Assembly: GCA_000151295.1 (NCBI GenBank)
Contig: GG745338.1
Coordinates: forward strand, 1,107,308 to 1,159,381
DNA: 52,074 nucleotides
Direction of reading: 5' to 3'
From: Allomyces macrogynus ATCC 38327
Taxonomy: Eukaryota > Blastocladiomycota > Blastocladiomycetes > Blastocladiales > Blastocladiaceae
The notes beneath the pieces were generated by a model. That model searched no databases. It was not told the DNA's origin and was given only the letters and a program-made list of their open reading frames with translations. The stretch's first letter is position 1, and each line of letters starts with the position of its first letter. Shown one piece after another: positions 22,373 through 34,900 of this stretch. The position numbers and the translations under genes are program-made.

Positions 22373-24409
22373 TTACACTATGTTCCCCTTGACGTTGCCC
22401 ATCGCCGACGCAAACGAAATAATCGGCGCCTCCTCTCCCTCTTCCACCTCGGTGCGCGCTCCGCGCCGCGTATGCAAGATGCGCATCAACCGAGCGGCCT
22501 CGGCCGGATCTCGAATCCTCTCCTCAATCACCGCGTCCACTTCGGCCGGTGCGCGCGTATGCGCCGGCTCCAAGCACGACGCGACCGCATGCACGACCTG
22601 CGCGCTCGGTGCGGCCTGTCCAGCCTCGGTCTCCTTCGCAATCGATTCGAGGTACATCCCATACAAGTTCCCAACTTGGCGGACGTAGGTCGTAGGCTGT
22701 TTCTGCACAGAACTTGCCTTTGCGGGGGCACGCGCGTCGGCGGGACTGCCGCCTGCGAGCGCCGCCGAGGCGAGGGCGTGCAGTCGCGAAGCCGATTCGG
22801 TCGCAGCGGCAGCGTTCATGAAATACTTGCGGGGACGAGACTTGCGCGGCGGCGCGGGCGGGCCCGGGGTCACCGGAACCCACCAGCCGTTGCAGTTGGC
22901 GCTGCCGGCCACGACCGGGAACGCGGCTGGGTCCGCAGGGTCCTCGGGCGCGAGGTGTTCGCGCACGACGCGGAACACGGCGGCCCATACGCGATCACCG
23001 AGCGGGACGTGTACATTGGCTGCGAGATGGTGCAAACTCTGGAACGTCGGTACGACGGTCGCGGCCGCGGCCGCGGGCGAGGTCGTGTCGATGCCGTCGA
23101 GCAAGTTGGCCATGGCCGCGCGGGCGTCCCGGATAACAGGGAGATTTGGTCGGCGCCACGACGCGGCCGGAATCCGCAATAGCACCACGTGTGCGACACG
23201 CGCGTGGCCCGTGGCGGCAAATAGGCCCCAGAGCGCACCGAGGGTGCGAGAGGCTGTCGAGGCGTGCTGGATCCCCGTGTGCCACGCAGCGAGGGCAGGC
23301 GCCGCGTTGCGGGTCGCCACCCAGTGCGCGACCAGCACGGCCTGGTCGAAATGGTCAACGGGACCAAACCCATCGTTGGCCTTGGAAAACGCATGAGTCA
23401 CGTCGGGCAACACTGTGCGGAATAGGTCACCATAGACTGCGCGCGCTTCGTCCCAGAGATTGTGCTGGTGCAGGACGTGGAGCGCCGTCGTGTACAGTCG
23501 CAACGCGCGCTGCCGCTGCGTGACGAGTGACTCGCCATGGTCAAGGAAAACGCGCACGTAGGGGGCCACGTCGCGGTAGACGGCAAGCGCAGATTTGGCG
23601 CGGCCATATTCGCCGAGTTCGTGAATGGCGGTAATGGCGGGGGACAGAGCGTGGATTGGGGTGCGTTTGCCATCGAGAGCGTGCGGGTCGGTCGCAATGA
23701 GTGTCGGCCAGTGCGGGTACCTCGACGTGAATAGCCGGAAGATGCGAAGTGTCGCTTCTGGGCCACTGTTGAGCTGCGAAGCGATTTCCATGGCCAGGAC
23801 GTAGTCGGCGAGTTCGGCGTCGGGCACACGCAGCAGTGCGGCTTCGAGGTCTGGGATCCCGTGCGGCGTCCACTCGTCAAAACCGGCGAGCGATGCGAGC
23901 GCGCCCATATCGACCGCGGAACCACTCGAGGATGATGCGGGGACCGACGGTGCCAAGGATGTTGAAGGAGCCATTTCGGCCTTGTGCAGCAGCTCGAGCA
24001 ATCGCAAATGACGCGTGTCCGTCAACTTCAACCGCGCCACGGCGGTCGCGAGCGAGTCCGAATACTGCGTAGCGAGCGACGGTGCCGAGGCCTTGAGCTG
24101 CGCGCGAAACGACTGCGTGAGCGACGTGTAGAGCTCCTGGTCCTTGGCCTCGTCGGTGACGAGCGCCCGGTGCGCACGATCGATAAACCTGCGCAATGAA
24201 AATTGCGTATAATCGCGCGAAGACGCAGGCGCATCTGTTTCGGCCAAACGTGGTACGGCTCGGCGTAGGCGCGGACCCATCGGAGGCATGAAGAGTGTGG
24301 CCACGGGCGCGGCAGCGGTTGTGGGTACCGCCGGTCGTTGGACGGCATCGAGTGTGCGCCGCGCGACAGTGCGCGCGACGCGGCCGTGGGTGGAGCGGGA
24401 CGAGAGCAT
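22373..24409 (-). CDS. Predicted mitochondrial alpha-helical repeat-like protein, unknown function
   Basis: This is a single uninterrupted reading frame of 678 residues from the ATG at 24409. The N-terminus (MLSSRSTHGRVARTVARRTL) is rich in arginine and serine and lacks acidic residues, like a mitochondrial presequence. The rest is alanine- and leucine-rich and predicted helical, with helix-turn-helix style segments (YVLAMEIASQLNSGPEATLR, ALRLYTTALHVLHQHNLWDE, FDQAVLVAHWVATRNAAPAL) reminiscent of PPR or TPR solenoids. No PPR consensus is clear enough to assign. PPR-like proteins in fungal mitochondria usually act on organellar RNA, but that is only a family-level suggestion. It is convergent with the F-box gene and divergent from GatA, another mitochondrial protein. 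Confidence 0.65.
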   Translation of the reverse strand: MLSSRSTHGRVARTVARRTLDAVQRPAVPTTAAAPVATLFMPPMGPRLRRAVPRLAETDAPASSRDYTQFSLRRFIDRAHRALVTDEAKDQELYTSLTQSFRAQLKASAPSLATQYSDSLATAVARLKLTDTRHLRLLELLHKAEMAPSTSLAPSVPASSSSGSAVDMGALASLAGFDEWTPHGIPDLEAALLRVPDAELADYVLAMEIASQLNSGPEATLRIFRLFTSRYPHWPTLIATDPHALDGKRTPIHALSPAITAIHELGEYGRAKSALAVYRDVAPYVRVFLDHGESLVTQRQRALRLYTTALHVLHQHNLWDEARAVYGDLFRTVLPDVTHAFSKANDGFGPVDHFDQAVLVAHWVATRNAAPALAAWHTGIQHASTASRTLGALWGLFAATGHARVAHVVLLRIPAASWRRPNLPVIRDARAAMANLLDGIDTTSPAAAAATVVPTFQSLHHLAANVHVPLGDRVWAAVFRVVREHLAPEDPADPAAFPVVAGSANCNGWWVPVTPGPPAPPRKSRPRKYFMNAAAATESASRLHALASAALAGGSPADARAPAKASSVQKQPTTYVRQVGNLYGMYLESIAKETEAGQAAPSAQVVHAVASCLEPAHTRAPAEVDAVIEERIRDPAEAARLMRILHTRRGARTEVEEGEEAPIISFASAMGNVKGNIV

Positions 24410-24903
24410 CGTGCTGCGGGTAGTCGCGGCCTGCCGAACGATCCTGGGAGCTGTTGGCAGCGCCGCGCGGTGCGGTTGTCGTCGACAGGCCGTTCGCAGC
24501 TGACAATGTTGGCGACAGTGAGTGATGAAGATGACGCGGTGACGGGATGCGACCGCATCACTAGAATGTCAGGCACATTCCTCTGCTGAACGCTGCTGTT
24601 GATCAGTCCGCTATCAACATGGGCTCGTCGACTTGCGCGATTCTTGCTCAACTCGCATCCACGCTGTGAGCCAACTTGCTGCACTCGAACCCGAAGGGGA
24701 CGAGCAAGATCCTTTGCGCCTGACTGCGCAACTGTGGTCGTCGTGGAGCGTGCCATTGACCAGTGTGCAAGTGCACGCCCTTGCTCAAGCAAACCCGACT
24801 TTATCCGCGGTTCAATCCCAGCACGCGACGCGTGGTTCTCCACCCGGTCCCTGTGCATTAAGTTGCTCGTGTTTATTACGCGTGTCCGCGCTCACAAGGC
24901 AAT
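24410..24903. other. Divergent promoter region between helical-repeat gene and gatA
   Basis: About 500 bp separate two start codons pointing away from each other, both of predicted mitochondrial proteins, so shared regulation is possible. A B-box-like motif (GCGGTTCAATCCC near 24818) and another on the minus strand near 24680 do not belong to foldable tRNAs. Nothing else was recognised. Confidence 0.45.
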
Positions 24904-26590
24904 ATGAGTGTCGCACGCTCCATTCTCGCGGTCTGTGCGCTTGCCCGGCGTTCCTCTCGTTCTGATCCCGTCCCTCACGCTGAACCGTCCTCTCCCAACG
25001 TCAGTAGATTCGCACCGCGCTGCATGCCGGTCGCTTGACCCCCCACGCCGTGATTGAATCCGCCCTCGTCGCCATCTCTCAGCACAACCCGTCGTGCAAC
25101 GCCCTCGTCCACGTCGCGTCCGAATCGCACCTCCTCTCGGAGGCCGCCGAGGCCGCGGAACGGTACCGCTCCGGCACGCCGCGCGCGCTCGAGGGCATTC
25201 CGGTCGCCGTCAAGGACAATTTCGTCACGTCTGACATGCCCACGACGTGCGCGTCAGCCGTGCTCGAGGGCTACAGCTCTCCGTTCGACGCGACGGCCGT
25301 GCGGTCGTTGCGCGAGGCCGGCGCGATTGTTGTCGGGAAAGCCAACATGGACGAGTTTGGAATGGGCTCGTTCAATACGAATTCGGTGCATGGGGCCGCT
25401 GTGCAGCCGGGGAGTGAGGGGAGGGTCGCGGGTGGGTCGTCAGGTGGGTCCGCGGTTGCGGTGAAGACGGGGATGGCGCTCGCGTACGTTGTCGTTCTTC
25501 TCCACTGGTTCAAATTCGTTCAAATGTTGCTCACTTTCGATTGATCCAATAGCGCGATCGGCTCCGACACCGGCGGGTCCGTACGGCTCCCTGCAGCCTA
25601 CTGCGGCATCGTCGGGCTCAAGCCCTCCTACGGATCGATCTCGCGGTTCGGTCTCGTCCCGTACGCCAACTCGCTCGATACCGTCGGCGTGCTCGCCAAC
25701 AACGTCGCCGACGCGGCGCTATTGCACGGTACTCATCCTCTCCACCTTCCCCCACATCACCCACCCAACTCACTCCCTTTCTCCATAGACATCCTCGCCC
25801 ACCCGGACCCGAACGACATGACCTGCCTCCCCGCCCCTCCTTCCACGAAACGCAACCTGAGACGCCCGCTCACGATCGGCGTCCCCGCGGAATACAACCA
25901 GGTGCAGCTCGACCCGGCCGTGCGCGACACCTGGTCCCGCGCGCTGACCGCGTTCGAGGCCGCGGGCGCCGACGTCGTCCCCGTCCAGTTACCCAGCACG
26001 GTGCCGGCGCTTGCAGCGTACTACGTCCTGGCGCCCGCCGAGGCCGCGTCCAACTTAGCCAAGTACGATGGCGTGCGGTACGGCAGAGCGCGGGATATGT
26101 TTGGGGACGAGGTGATTCGACGGGTGTTGGTCGGGACGTTTGCGTTGTCAGCCGGGTCCGTTGATTTGAGTGGTTTGATCCGGGTAGCGCGATGTGATTG
26201 ACTGACGACCGGATGCGTAGCGCGCACGAGTCGTACTACGTCCACGCGCAGCGGCTGCGGCGGCAAGTCGTTGACGAGTTCCAAGCTGCCTTTGCGCACG
26301 TCGACGCGATGGTGTGTCCCGCGGCACTCACGGCGCAGGCGCCCACGCTCGACGAGGTCAAGCACCCGAGATCGGGTGGTAGCGAGTACGTGACGGACGT
26401 GTTCACGGTCCCCGCGAGTCTGGCCGGGTTGCCGGCGGTCGTGGTCCCGGCATGGGACGGCGTCGGCCTGCAGGTGTTGGGCAAGTGGGGCGACGCGGCG
26501 ATGGTGCTGGATGTCGCGGAGCGGTTGGAGAGGATGGTGGTGTTGGGTGACGACGGCGGAGTGGATGGCGAGGGGTGGGCCGAGTTTTAG
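24904..26590 (+). CDS. gatA: Glutamyl-tRNA(Gln) amidotransferase subunit A, mitochondrial
   Basis: This is the amidase subunit that helps convert Glu-tRNA(Gln) to Gln-tRNA(Gln) in mitochondria (yeast Her2, human QRSL1). Exons 24904-24930, 25008-25483, 25553-25728, 25789-26156 and 26222-26590 sum to 1416 bases, in frame, for 471 residues. Exon 1 is only 27 bases; splicing gives MSVARSILA then IRTALHAGRL, a plausible short targeting sequence. The first donor (GTCTGT) is weak. The amidase signature is complete: lysine in GIPVAVKDNF, the glycine-serine loop GGSSGGSA, and the nucleophile region GSDTGGSVRLPAAYCG, which is split by an intron just before it. Later family blocks include ESYYVHAQRLRR and TVPASLAGLPAVVVP. 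The stop is near the 3' end of the convergent helicase gene (26705). Confidence 0.92.
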
Positions 26591-26704
26591 AGCGAGAGCG
26601 GCCGATTTTGAACAAGTAGCGTCCGTTGGAAATCAACAATCATGTATTGACTGCTTCTGCGTCCGCATCGACACGCCCACACCAAGCACGAATCACTCCA
26701 CCCA

Positions 26705-29700
26705 TCACACGCCCTCGGCATCCACATCGCGCCACGCCTCCTCGTCATGCACGCCCTGCAACCCCGGCACGACCGCGCGCCCCGCGACCATCCGTTCCGC
26801 CAGCACCGCGCGACGCCGCCGCACAAGCATGTCGAGCACTTTTCGTGCGCGCCGCTTCGCTCAGCGCCTCGAGCCGGAACGTGCCTCGAGTCCCGTTCAC
26901 GTCGGCCAACATCGTCGCGAGCGATGGCACAGTATCGGGTGGCCTGCGCTGCCGCGGGCGGCGGGGGCGGTGGGAGCGGCGCGGTCGCGGTCGCGGCGGG
27001 TGGGGACGAGATGGGTCGTACGGGCGACGACGACGAGGATGAGAGTGTAGCGACGCCCGTTGGACGCAAAATGCGCCGCAGCGGACGCGCTGGCGCCGGC
27101 GGGGCCAGCGGGGGTGGAGGCGGGACGATCTCGTCGGGGTAGAGCGGCGGGAGATCGTCGTCGTCCATGTCCCAATCGGACAGTGACGGCGCTCGCGCCG
27201 GTACCAGCACCGGCACTGGTGGTGGTGAGTTATCTTTATCAGGAAACAGCGGTGGCAGGTCTTCCATCTGAAAATCTTGCGGGGACGGCTGCCCGCGCTC
27301 ACCCAGCTTTGGCGGCGGCGGCGGTGGAGACGGCGGAAAGAGCGACGCGGCCAGGAACGGCGACGATAACGGCGACGGGATGCCCTCATTCTCGAAATCG
27401 CTCGAGACCAAGTCGACGACCGGCACGTCCTCGCGTGACGTCTGTGTCGGCGGGTGCGACGCCGCCCACGGTCCCGTCGAAGGCGGCGACGAGACGAACG
27501 GCGCCGACGACACGACGCGCGCGGACGTGGCGGGCGATGAGACAGACGACGCGGGCGATGACAGTGTCGTTGGCGCGATAGGTAGCTGCGCGACGGGCAC
27601 GCGGTGCCAGGCGACCAACTGCCCGTTCTCGTCCTCGACGAGCACGGCCACATGCACCGCCGTGCCCTTGGTGTGCGTCGTGCACCGGTTCGCGGGATTC
27701 GCGACGCGCACCGTGACCTCGGCCCCGGCGGGCCGGCCAAACGCAACGCTCGCATCCACCCTCGGCATCCGCTCGACTGCGTCGAGGATCTGCGTGCCGA
27801 ACGGCGGGTGCCGGTGCGCGACCTGCTCGATCTTCCAGGGCGCGCACGCGCGCAAATCATTCAACGACGTGACCCCCGCACTCGCCAACCCCGCCGTGAT
27901 CGCCGGCCCAATCCGATCAATCTGCCTTAGCGGGCGGGGCGAATCGAACCAGACGCGCGCGCGACACGCCTGGTGCACGGCGACGGCCGCGCGCAACGCC
28001 CTCGCGTCTCTTCGCGTTGCGTGAATTTCGTCGAGCGCGCGGAGCACGCGGAACGCATGTTGCCAAATCAGTCCCGACTCGATAGGCAGGAGAATCCGCA
28101 GCCTGTCGGCGTGCGGCGCGAGTTGGCCGGCCGCGTGCGCTGCGGCGGTCGCGCAGGACAACACACCCTGGATGATCAGGAAGACTTCTCGGCGGGGGGT
28201 CTTGACCTTGGCCGTGGGTGTCCCCGACCCGGGCGCACCCGCAGCGAGGCCCGTCGCGGGCGGCAGCGGGAACCGAGTCTCGGGTGCGCCGTTGAGCGCC
28301 TGGAGGGGCGCGCGGTCGCCGGCGTGCACGTAGAGCGACTCGAATTCCTCGGCGTGCGCGATTCCAAATAGCTGCTGCGGGATCGAGCCGCCGGTCGCGA
28401 GGAGTCGCAGCATCGTCTTGAGCGACAGGCAATACCGCGCCATGATCAGGCCAAACTCGGTGCACGCGAGCAGCGCGCGTGGGTTCCACGGCGCCGGTGG
28501 ACAGGGCGCGGCAGCCGCAGCCGCAGACGACGACGGCAGGGCCGGGTCCTCGCAGTCGGTGGGCCGCACGACGAGGAACCCGTCGCCGACGAGCCCGGCA
28601 ACACACCGGTGCATCAAGTCCGGCAATTCGTCGGCGGTCAAGCCGTAATACTGCGGCCGCCGTCGCAGGCGCACGTAGAAAAACGTGCTGCACAGCCATT
28701 CGACGGCGTCGTTGGCCGTGGCAACGGCGCCGAGCGCAATCTCGGCGTTCAGGTGCTCGGCCAAGTTCATGTGCAAGCTCGACTCGATCACGTCCTGTCC
28801 CCGGACCATTGTCTGGCACCGCTGCGCCTTGCCGGCCTCGGTCATGACAATGGCCTTGCCTTGGGAATCAAACTGCGGGCGTCCGGCGCGGCCCATCATT
28901 TGCAGAATCTCGAGGTCCGAATAGTCTCGCGCGCCGCCGGCAGTCGCGTCCCACCCGGACGTGCCCTTGACAATCACGCAAAACGCCGGCAAGTTGATGC
29001 CCACGGCGAGCGTGGTCGTCGTGCACAGCACGAGAAGGTGGCCGTGCAGGAACAGCTGCTCGAGCGCGCGTCGGCCGGCCATGTCGAGCCCGGCGTGGTG
29101 GAACGCGACGCCGTGCGGAACGAGCGCCTTCAACTCGGCCGCCTTGCACTGGGGCGCCGCGGTCGCCAGAGCATTCCGCTGGTCGATGCGTGTCACGTAC
29201 GGGTGGTACGCGCCCGCGGGCGTCGCCGCCGGCCCGCGCAACTCGTCGACCAAAAGCCTGGCCGTCGCCTCGGCGGCTTTCCTTGAATTGCAGAAAATCA
29301 GGACGGGTTTGTGCCGCGCATGGTCGCGAATTAGGCCCGGAATATGGTGACTGAGCGATTTTTCAAAATGCCACGCGTTCTTGCCGTGCGTCGCGTATCC
29401 GAAGACGACGCGGTCGAGTTGCACGGGGCGGTACTCGTCGCCAAACACTTTCGCGTCAGCGCGCAGCCACTCGGCGACGTCGTTGACGTTCGGGAACGTG
29501 GCGGAGAGCGCGAGAATGCGCAGCGCGAGTCCCTGGCTCTGGTGCGCGACGCGCATCCGCGTCAGGATCGCTTCGAGCGTCGACCCGCGGCGCTCGCTGA
29601 GCAGGTGCACCTCGTCGACGAGGAAGAGGCGCACGTTGGCGGTGCCGTTCTCGGCGGCACCGCGGCGTGTCAGCGAGTCCCATTTCTCGGGCGTCGTCAC

Positions 29701-30821
29701 GACGAGCGGCGCCGTGAGCGCGGCCGACGACGCGAGCCAGTCCGAGTCGCCCGTCAGTTCCTGCACTTTGATCCCGAGCGGGTGCAGCTTGCGGTGCCAG
29801 TCGGCGGCGCGTTCCGTGCACAGCGCCTTGGTGGGCGCCAGGTAAACGGCGCGCGCGTGCGGGTCGACGGCGGCCCATTGGTGGATGAGCGCGAGTTCCA
29901 TGAGGACCGTTTTGCCGGAGCCGGTCGGCGAGGAGACGACGAGCGATTGGTTGCTGGACATGATCTGCAAGGACCAATGAAGAGACAAACGGGCGAGTCA
30001 AAATCAACATAGGGGGATGGGATCGCGTCGGAGAGGAGAGAGCGTACCGCGTCAAAACACTCGGCCTGCATGAAGTTGAAACTCGGGAACGAGAACATGG
30101 ACCGAAACCGCAGCGCTAAAGCGATCGGGTCGTCAAAGTCATGACGCAACAGAAGCTCTCAGTCGAAGAACATACAAATTTCCGAGACCATCTTGACGGG
30201 CCGCCCGGAACTGTTGGCTGGGACCAGCTGCGATGCGACGTGCACGGGCGGTGGTCGCGCCGCCGGCTCGTACTGTCGAGACAGCCATGCGGGCATCGCG
30301 TGGGCGGGCTGCGACGCGGATTGGGCGGGCGCGATACCGTGACTTGGACCGTGCCCCCATTGCTGTTGCGGCGGTGGCGGCGGTGGAGCGGGCGGTCCCG
30401 CGAAGCCAATGTTGGGCGGCGGCTGTGCCGCGACGGGTGGTGGAAGTGGCTGCGGCTCGGCGGCAAACTGTGCCGCAGAGGGCCAAGTCGGAGCCGAAAC
30501 GTGGTGCACTGGCCGCGACGCAACGACGGGAAAATGAACCGGAGGGGGAGTCGGAGCTGGAGGAACAGCAGCTTGCAGCGTCCGCGGCTGCTGAAACTGC
30601 CACTGGCCCTCGTCGAGCTCCTGCTCAAACTGGTCCAGCAACGCATCGAGGTCCGCATCGTCGCGCTGCGTCGCGCCCGCATCCACCGCGGCCGCCGGTT
30701 GCGTTGGCCACGTCGTCGTCGTGACCTGCGAGGCCGCCCACGGCGTATTCGCGCGATCTGCCGGCTGCGGCCCCGTCGGGTTCCACGCCGCCGGGCTCGG
30801 ATCAAACACTTCCACCCGCAC
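26705..30821 (-). CDS. HFM1: Meiotic ATP-dependent DNA helicase HFM1/MER3
   Basis: This Ski2-like superfamily 2 helicase stabilises crossover intermediates in meiosis. An exon ending FNFMQAECFDA (about 30050) splices to IMSSNQSLVVSSPTGSGKT (Walker A). Then come LVDEVHLL (DEVH box), LALSATFPNVNDVAEWL, GVAFHHAGLD, VGINLPAF and EILQMMGRAGRPQFD (motif VI). A winged-helix and Sec63-like region follows (LHMNLAEHLNAEIALG, GLIMARYCLSLKTML, IDRIGPAITAGLASAGV, HRHPPFGTQI), the last being diagnostic for HFM1. The C-terminal ~300 residues are proline- and serine-rich with PPLFPDKD and PPLYPDE repeats. The likely end is KVLDMLVRRRRAV to DAEGV with the stop at 26705-26707, but one or two frame shifts or introns lie between about 26850 and 26950. 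At the 5' side an in-frame TGA at 30157-30159 implies an intron; the first exon is uncertain and may begin as far up as about 31275. The gene is divergent from SMC6. Confidence 0.9.
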
Positions 30822-31940
30822 CCCCGCCGCCGTCGGCGCGACGTGTCAAGGCGTCGCCGTGGGGGTTGCGAACCGGAACGGCGCGCGCGGCGGGGACACT
30901 TGGTTCGGCGCTGCCACCGACGCGGCGCGCGACGAGGACGATATCGAGGGTGTCGCGTACGGGTGAAACCGCACTGAAACTCCACCATTTCCGCGCGGCG
31001 CGGCCGGGGACGCGCGCGCGGCGGGCGCGGTAAAGTAAGACGAATGTCGGTGGCGCTGGAGGCTCGGATCGGTGCACGACGAGCCGGTTCACGCCTGGCG
31101 GAGTCGGTGGAGACGACGTGGCGGACGTTGCAGTTGCCGTGGCAGCGGCCGTGCCGGGCTTGCGGGGCCAGATGGGCGCACGCCGTGGCGGTGTCGTGGT
31201 GGAGTTGGGCGCGCTGGACCCGCCGCTGCCGCAGGGCAGCCGGCGCGCGTCGAGGCGGAAGATAAAGTCGCCCATGGTTGTGGACGTGCGTGCGTGAGAT
31301 CCTGCCGGGTCGATGGGTTCGGGAGCGTGCTCGTAACGACGAGGTGCGTGGCCTCGAGAGAAGAGACACGGTCGACCGTGAGTGTGGGCCGCGGCAGGCA
31401 TCACAGCGGCCATCACGGCGCCGCCGCTGGGATCGAGTCATTTGCGCGCGCTTTGTCCACCTTGCACACACTTCTCCTGCGCGGCAGTTGGAGCACCCCT
31501 CAGAACGCTGTGGATGCCGGCTCGTCGATCGCTTGCCCAGCGGCCCAGACCTTGATCCTCGCCCGGATCGCACTCGAATCGCGCGCAATCTTGGTGCAGT
31601 TGGCGCATCGTGATGTTGCTGCGAGCTGCTCATGGTGGTCGCGCTCCCTTGCCACGAACGGATCAACGACACCAAGCGGGTCGACTGCCCGGCCAGAAGA
31701 TGGAGGCAGGTGTGATGTGGACTTGGCGTCTGCTCTCTATGAGATGGATCTGGCACGCTTGTCACGTTTACTCAGCCCAGCGGTGAACCGGGATGGACGC
31801 CAGCATCGAGTCATTCCTTCCGCTTCTCGCCTCCACCGAACCCGATCCACCAACCACGTTCGAATCCGCAGTGCACCGCGACGACGACTTCCACCAACTG
31901 CCCGAGCACCCGGCCCCTCACGACTGGCCGCATTCCGATC
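30822..31940. other. HFM1-SMC6 divergent intergenic region (may include HFM1 5' exon)
   Basis: The region separates the secure part of HFM1 from the SMC6 start. A minus-strand ATG at 31275 (MGDFIFRLDARRL) opens a proline- and alanine-rich frame that could be the helicase's disordered N-terminus, but I cannot connect it by a convincing splice. The overlapping plus-strand frames look like shadows. Confidence 0.4.
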
Positions 31941-34900
31941 ATGATGCCGGCGACGCAGACCGAGCCGCGTGCCACACGCAAGCGCCGCCTGCAAGAGGAC
32001 CCATTCGAGGCCGCCGCTGCCGAAGCTGCCGCACATGCTGCTCCACCACCACCCGTAGCGCACCCGCCCGTGCCGGCGCGCGCGCCGCGCAGGCGTGCGG
32101 GCACGACCAATGGCGGGACACGCGCCGCACGACTGCTTGCCAACCACTATGCGTTCGCGAATGGCGACGACGAGGATCACCTGGCTGTACTTGTCGCCGC
32201 TCTCCAAGAATTACTGGTGAGAGAACGAGAATGCGGTTGCTGATGGACGGATGGGACGAAATGTAGCGCCGTCACCTCGCGGGCGTCATCGAGGAAATCG
32301 AGTTGACCAACTTTCTGACGCACGCGAGCCTGGTCGTCAAGCTCGGCCCGAAAGTCAACTTTTTGAACGGGGCCAGTATGTGGCGGTCTCCTCCATTCGA
32401 GCGGGGAGAGTTGATCAGCATCGTGATGGGACGCTCACCGCGCATCACACCGTCTAGACGGCAGTGGCAAGTCGGCCGTGCTCGCCTCCATCATGATTGC
32501 GCTCGGCGCCAAGGCCAACAACTCGGGCCGCGGTAAGAAGCTCTCACAGCTCATCAAGGACGGGAAAAAGTACGACATGCCCTCTCCACCCGCTACTTGG
32601 ACCACCCTGCTGACCACGATACCGTTTCCGGCAGCGAGTGCAAGGTGTGCGTCAAGCTCGCGAACCGCGGCGCCGACGCCTACCGCCCCGAGATCTTTGG
32701 CAACTTCATCCAGGTCGAACGGCGCATCACGCGCAACGAGCGCGGGTCCGGCGGCGGGTACGCGATCCGCGGCGAGCACGGCAAGGTGTCGGAACGCAAG
32801 AAGGACCTCGACCTGATCTGCGACCATTTCGGCATCCACGTCGACAACTCGCTCACGTGGCTGACGCAAGACGCGGCCAAAGAGTTTCTGATGAACGTCA
32901 AGGACACCGACTTGTATGCGTTCTTTGCCAAGGGCGCCGACATTGACCAGACGCAGGAAGTGTTTCGCGCCATGGGCCAGCAACTCGCCGAGTCGGCCGA
33001 GCGGCTCAACCGGATCGAAGAGTCGATGGGCGCGCTCAAGAACAACCGCAACTTGAAGAAGCAGCAGATGACGTATATCCAGCACGCGGCCGAGTTGCAG
33101 CATCAGATCGACGCGCTCACGACCGAGCTCGAGTGGTGCGATATTGCCGACATGGAGGCGGCGCTCAACAAGCTGCATGCCGATATCCAGGTGCACCGCA
33201 CCCGCATTGCCGGCGCCGAAGCGCAGCGCGCCGCCGCCGAGGCGGAGGTCGCCGACTTGGACCAGCAGCTCGTGCAACTCGAGACGGCGCAGGCCGAGGC
33301 GTTTAACCCGGAGTTGTTGCGCACCAAGCAAATGGAGTTTACGACGCTGTCCAAGAAGGTGCGCGACTTGACCAACGACATCAAGGGGATTCAGCGCGAC
33401 GTGGCCGATGTGGATCGCGAAATCCAGACTCTGCAGGGCGAGATTGCGCAGGCCAACCACGCCTTGTCGGGCGACGCGCAGCAGGCGCGTGCCGCTCGGC
33501 TGGCCGAGCTCGAGCAGGCCAAGGCCCAGCTGCAGCAGGGCGAGGCCGAGATCCCGCAGTTGCAAGCGCAGCTCAACGAAGTGCGCGAAAGGCGGCGCGT
33601 GCTCGAGGCCGAGGCGCGCGACTTGCATGGGCGGTGCGGCCAGATCGAGTCGTATGTGCGGCAAAAGGAGGGTAACGTTCGGCAATTCGAACACTCGCGC
33701 CGGGACAAGGTCTACATTTGGGGCTCCAAGACGGCGCTCGTGTTGCGCGACATTCAACAGACGCAGTGGCACGTGCACGCGCCGCTCGGGCCGCTTGGGA
33801 TGCACGTAAAGCCGAAGCCCGAGTTTGCGCACAAGTGGATCTACACGCTGCGGTGCATTCTCGGCCAAGATATGAAGAACTTTGTCGTGTCGTCGCACGA
33901 GGACCGCAAGACGCTGCAGCGCATCTTTGACCGCCACCAGCATCGCGCGAACATCATGGTCGTAAGTAACCCGGACGTGGACATGGACTTGTCGTCGTCT
34001 GTGCCAGATCCGCGGTACCTGACCGTGCTCAATGCGCTCAACTTTGACGCGATCGCCGTGAAAAAGGCGCTCGTCGTGACCAAGAACATTGAGAAGCTCG
34101 TGCTCTTTGACGACCGCGAGACGGCTGAGCGCGAGACAGCGCGCGGGTTCCCGTACAACGTGGAGAACACGTATATTCCGACGGGCTTTGCCGTCGGGTC
34201 GCGCACGTCCGACAAATCGATCGACGGCCGCATGCAGTGGAACTCGGCCGTGTGTCCGTTTGGCACCGACTCGGGTACCGATCAGTTGCCGAAACTGCAG
34301 GCCGAAATTGAGCGCGCGCAGGTCAACCTCAAGCAGGCGACCGAGCAGTACCACCGTGCCGCACAGGAACTCGAGACCGTGACCCCGCAAGTGCAGCCGC
34401 TCGAGACGCGCATTCGGCAACTGCAGACTGCGCACCGCCGACTGCAGAGTCGGATTCGCACGCTCGAAGATGACCTCCAGGAGTCGGCGCCCGCCGAAGT
34501 GGCCGACCTCGAGCGCGAGCTCGTGATGCTCCAGGACCGCAAGCACACGCTGACCGCGCAGCAGCCGACGTTGCGGCAGCAGCAGCAGGACGCGCAGCGC
34601 GACGCCATGGCCGTGAACAACGACATCAAGGCAATGCGCGCATTGCAGACCCAGGCCGAGACGGTACGGAACGAGCGCAATGCGGAGTGCGAGCATTTGC
34701 AGCGGAAGCGCACCCGCGCCCTGGGCCACATCGACCACTGGATCCGGAAAGCCGACGAGGACCGTGCGCTGGCTGCGCAGCGCGAGGCGCAGGCCGCCGA
34801 ACAGCAACGGCACATTGACATGGCTCTGCAGCAAATGCCGGGCGAGCGGCCGCCGGTACTGCGCACGCGCGCCGACGTGGATCATGCCATGGCGCTCGCC

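Noticed and set aside
24660..24840. Possible tRNA genes on both strands (GGTTCGAGT and GGTTCAATCCC motifs)
   Set aside because: The T-arm stems do not pair and no acceptor stem can be formed. Only isolated B-box-like words are present.
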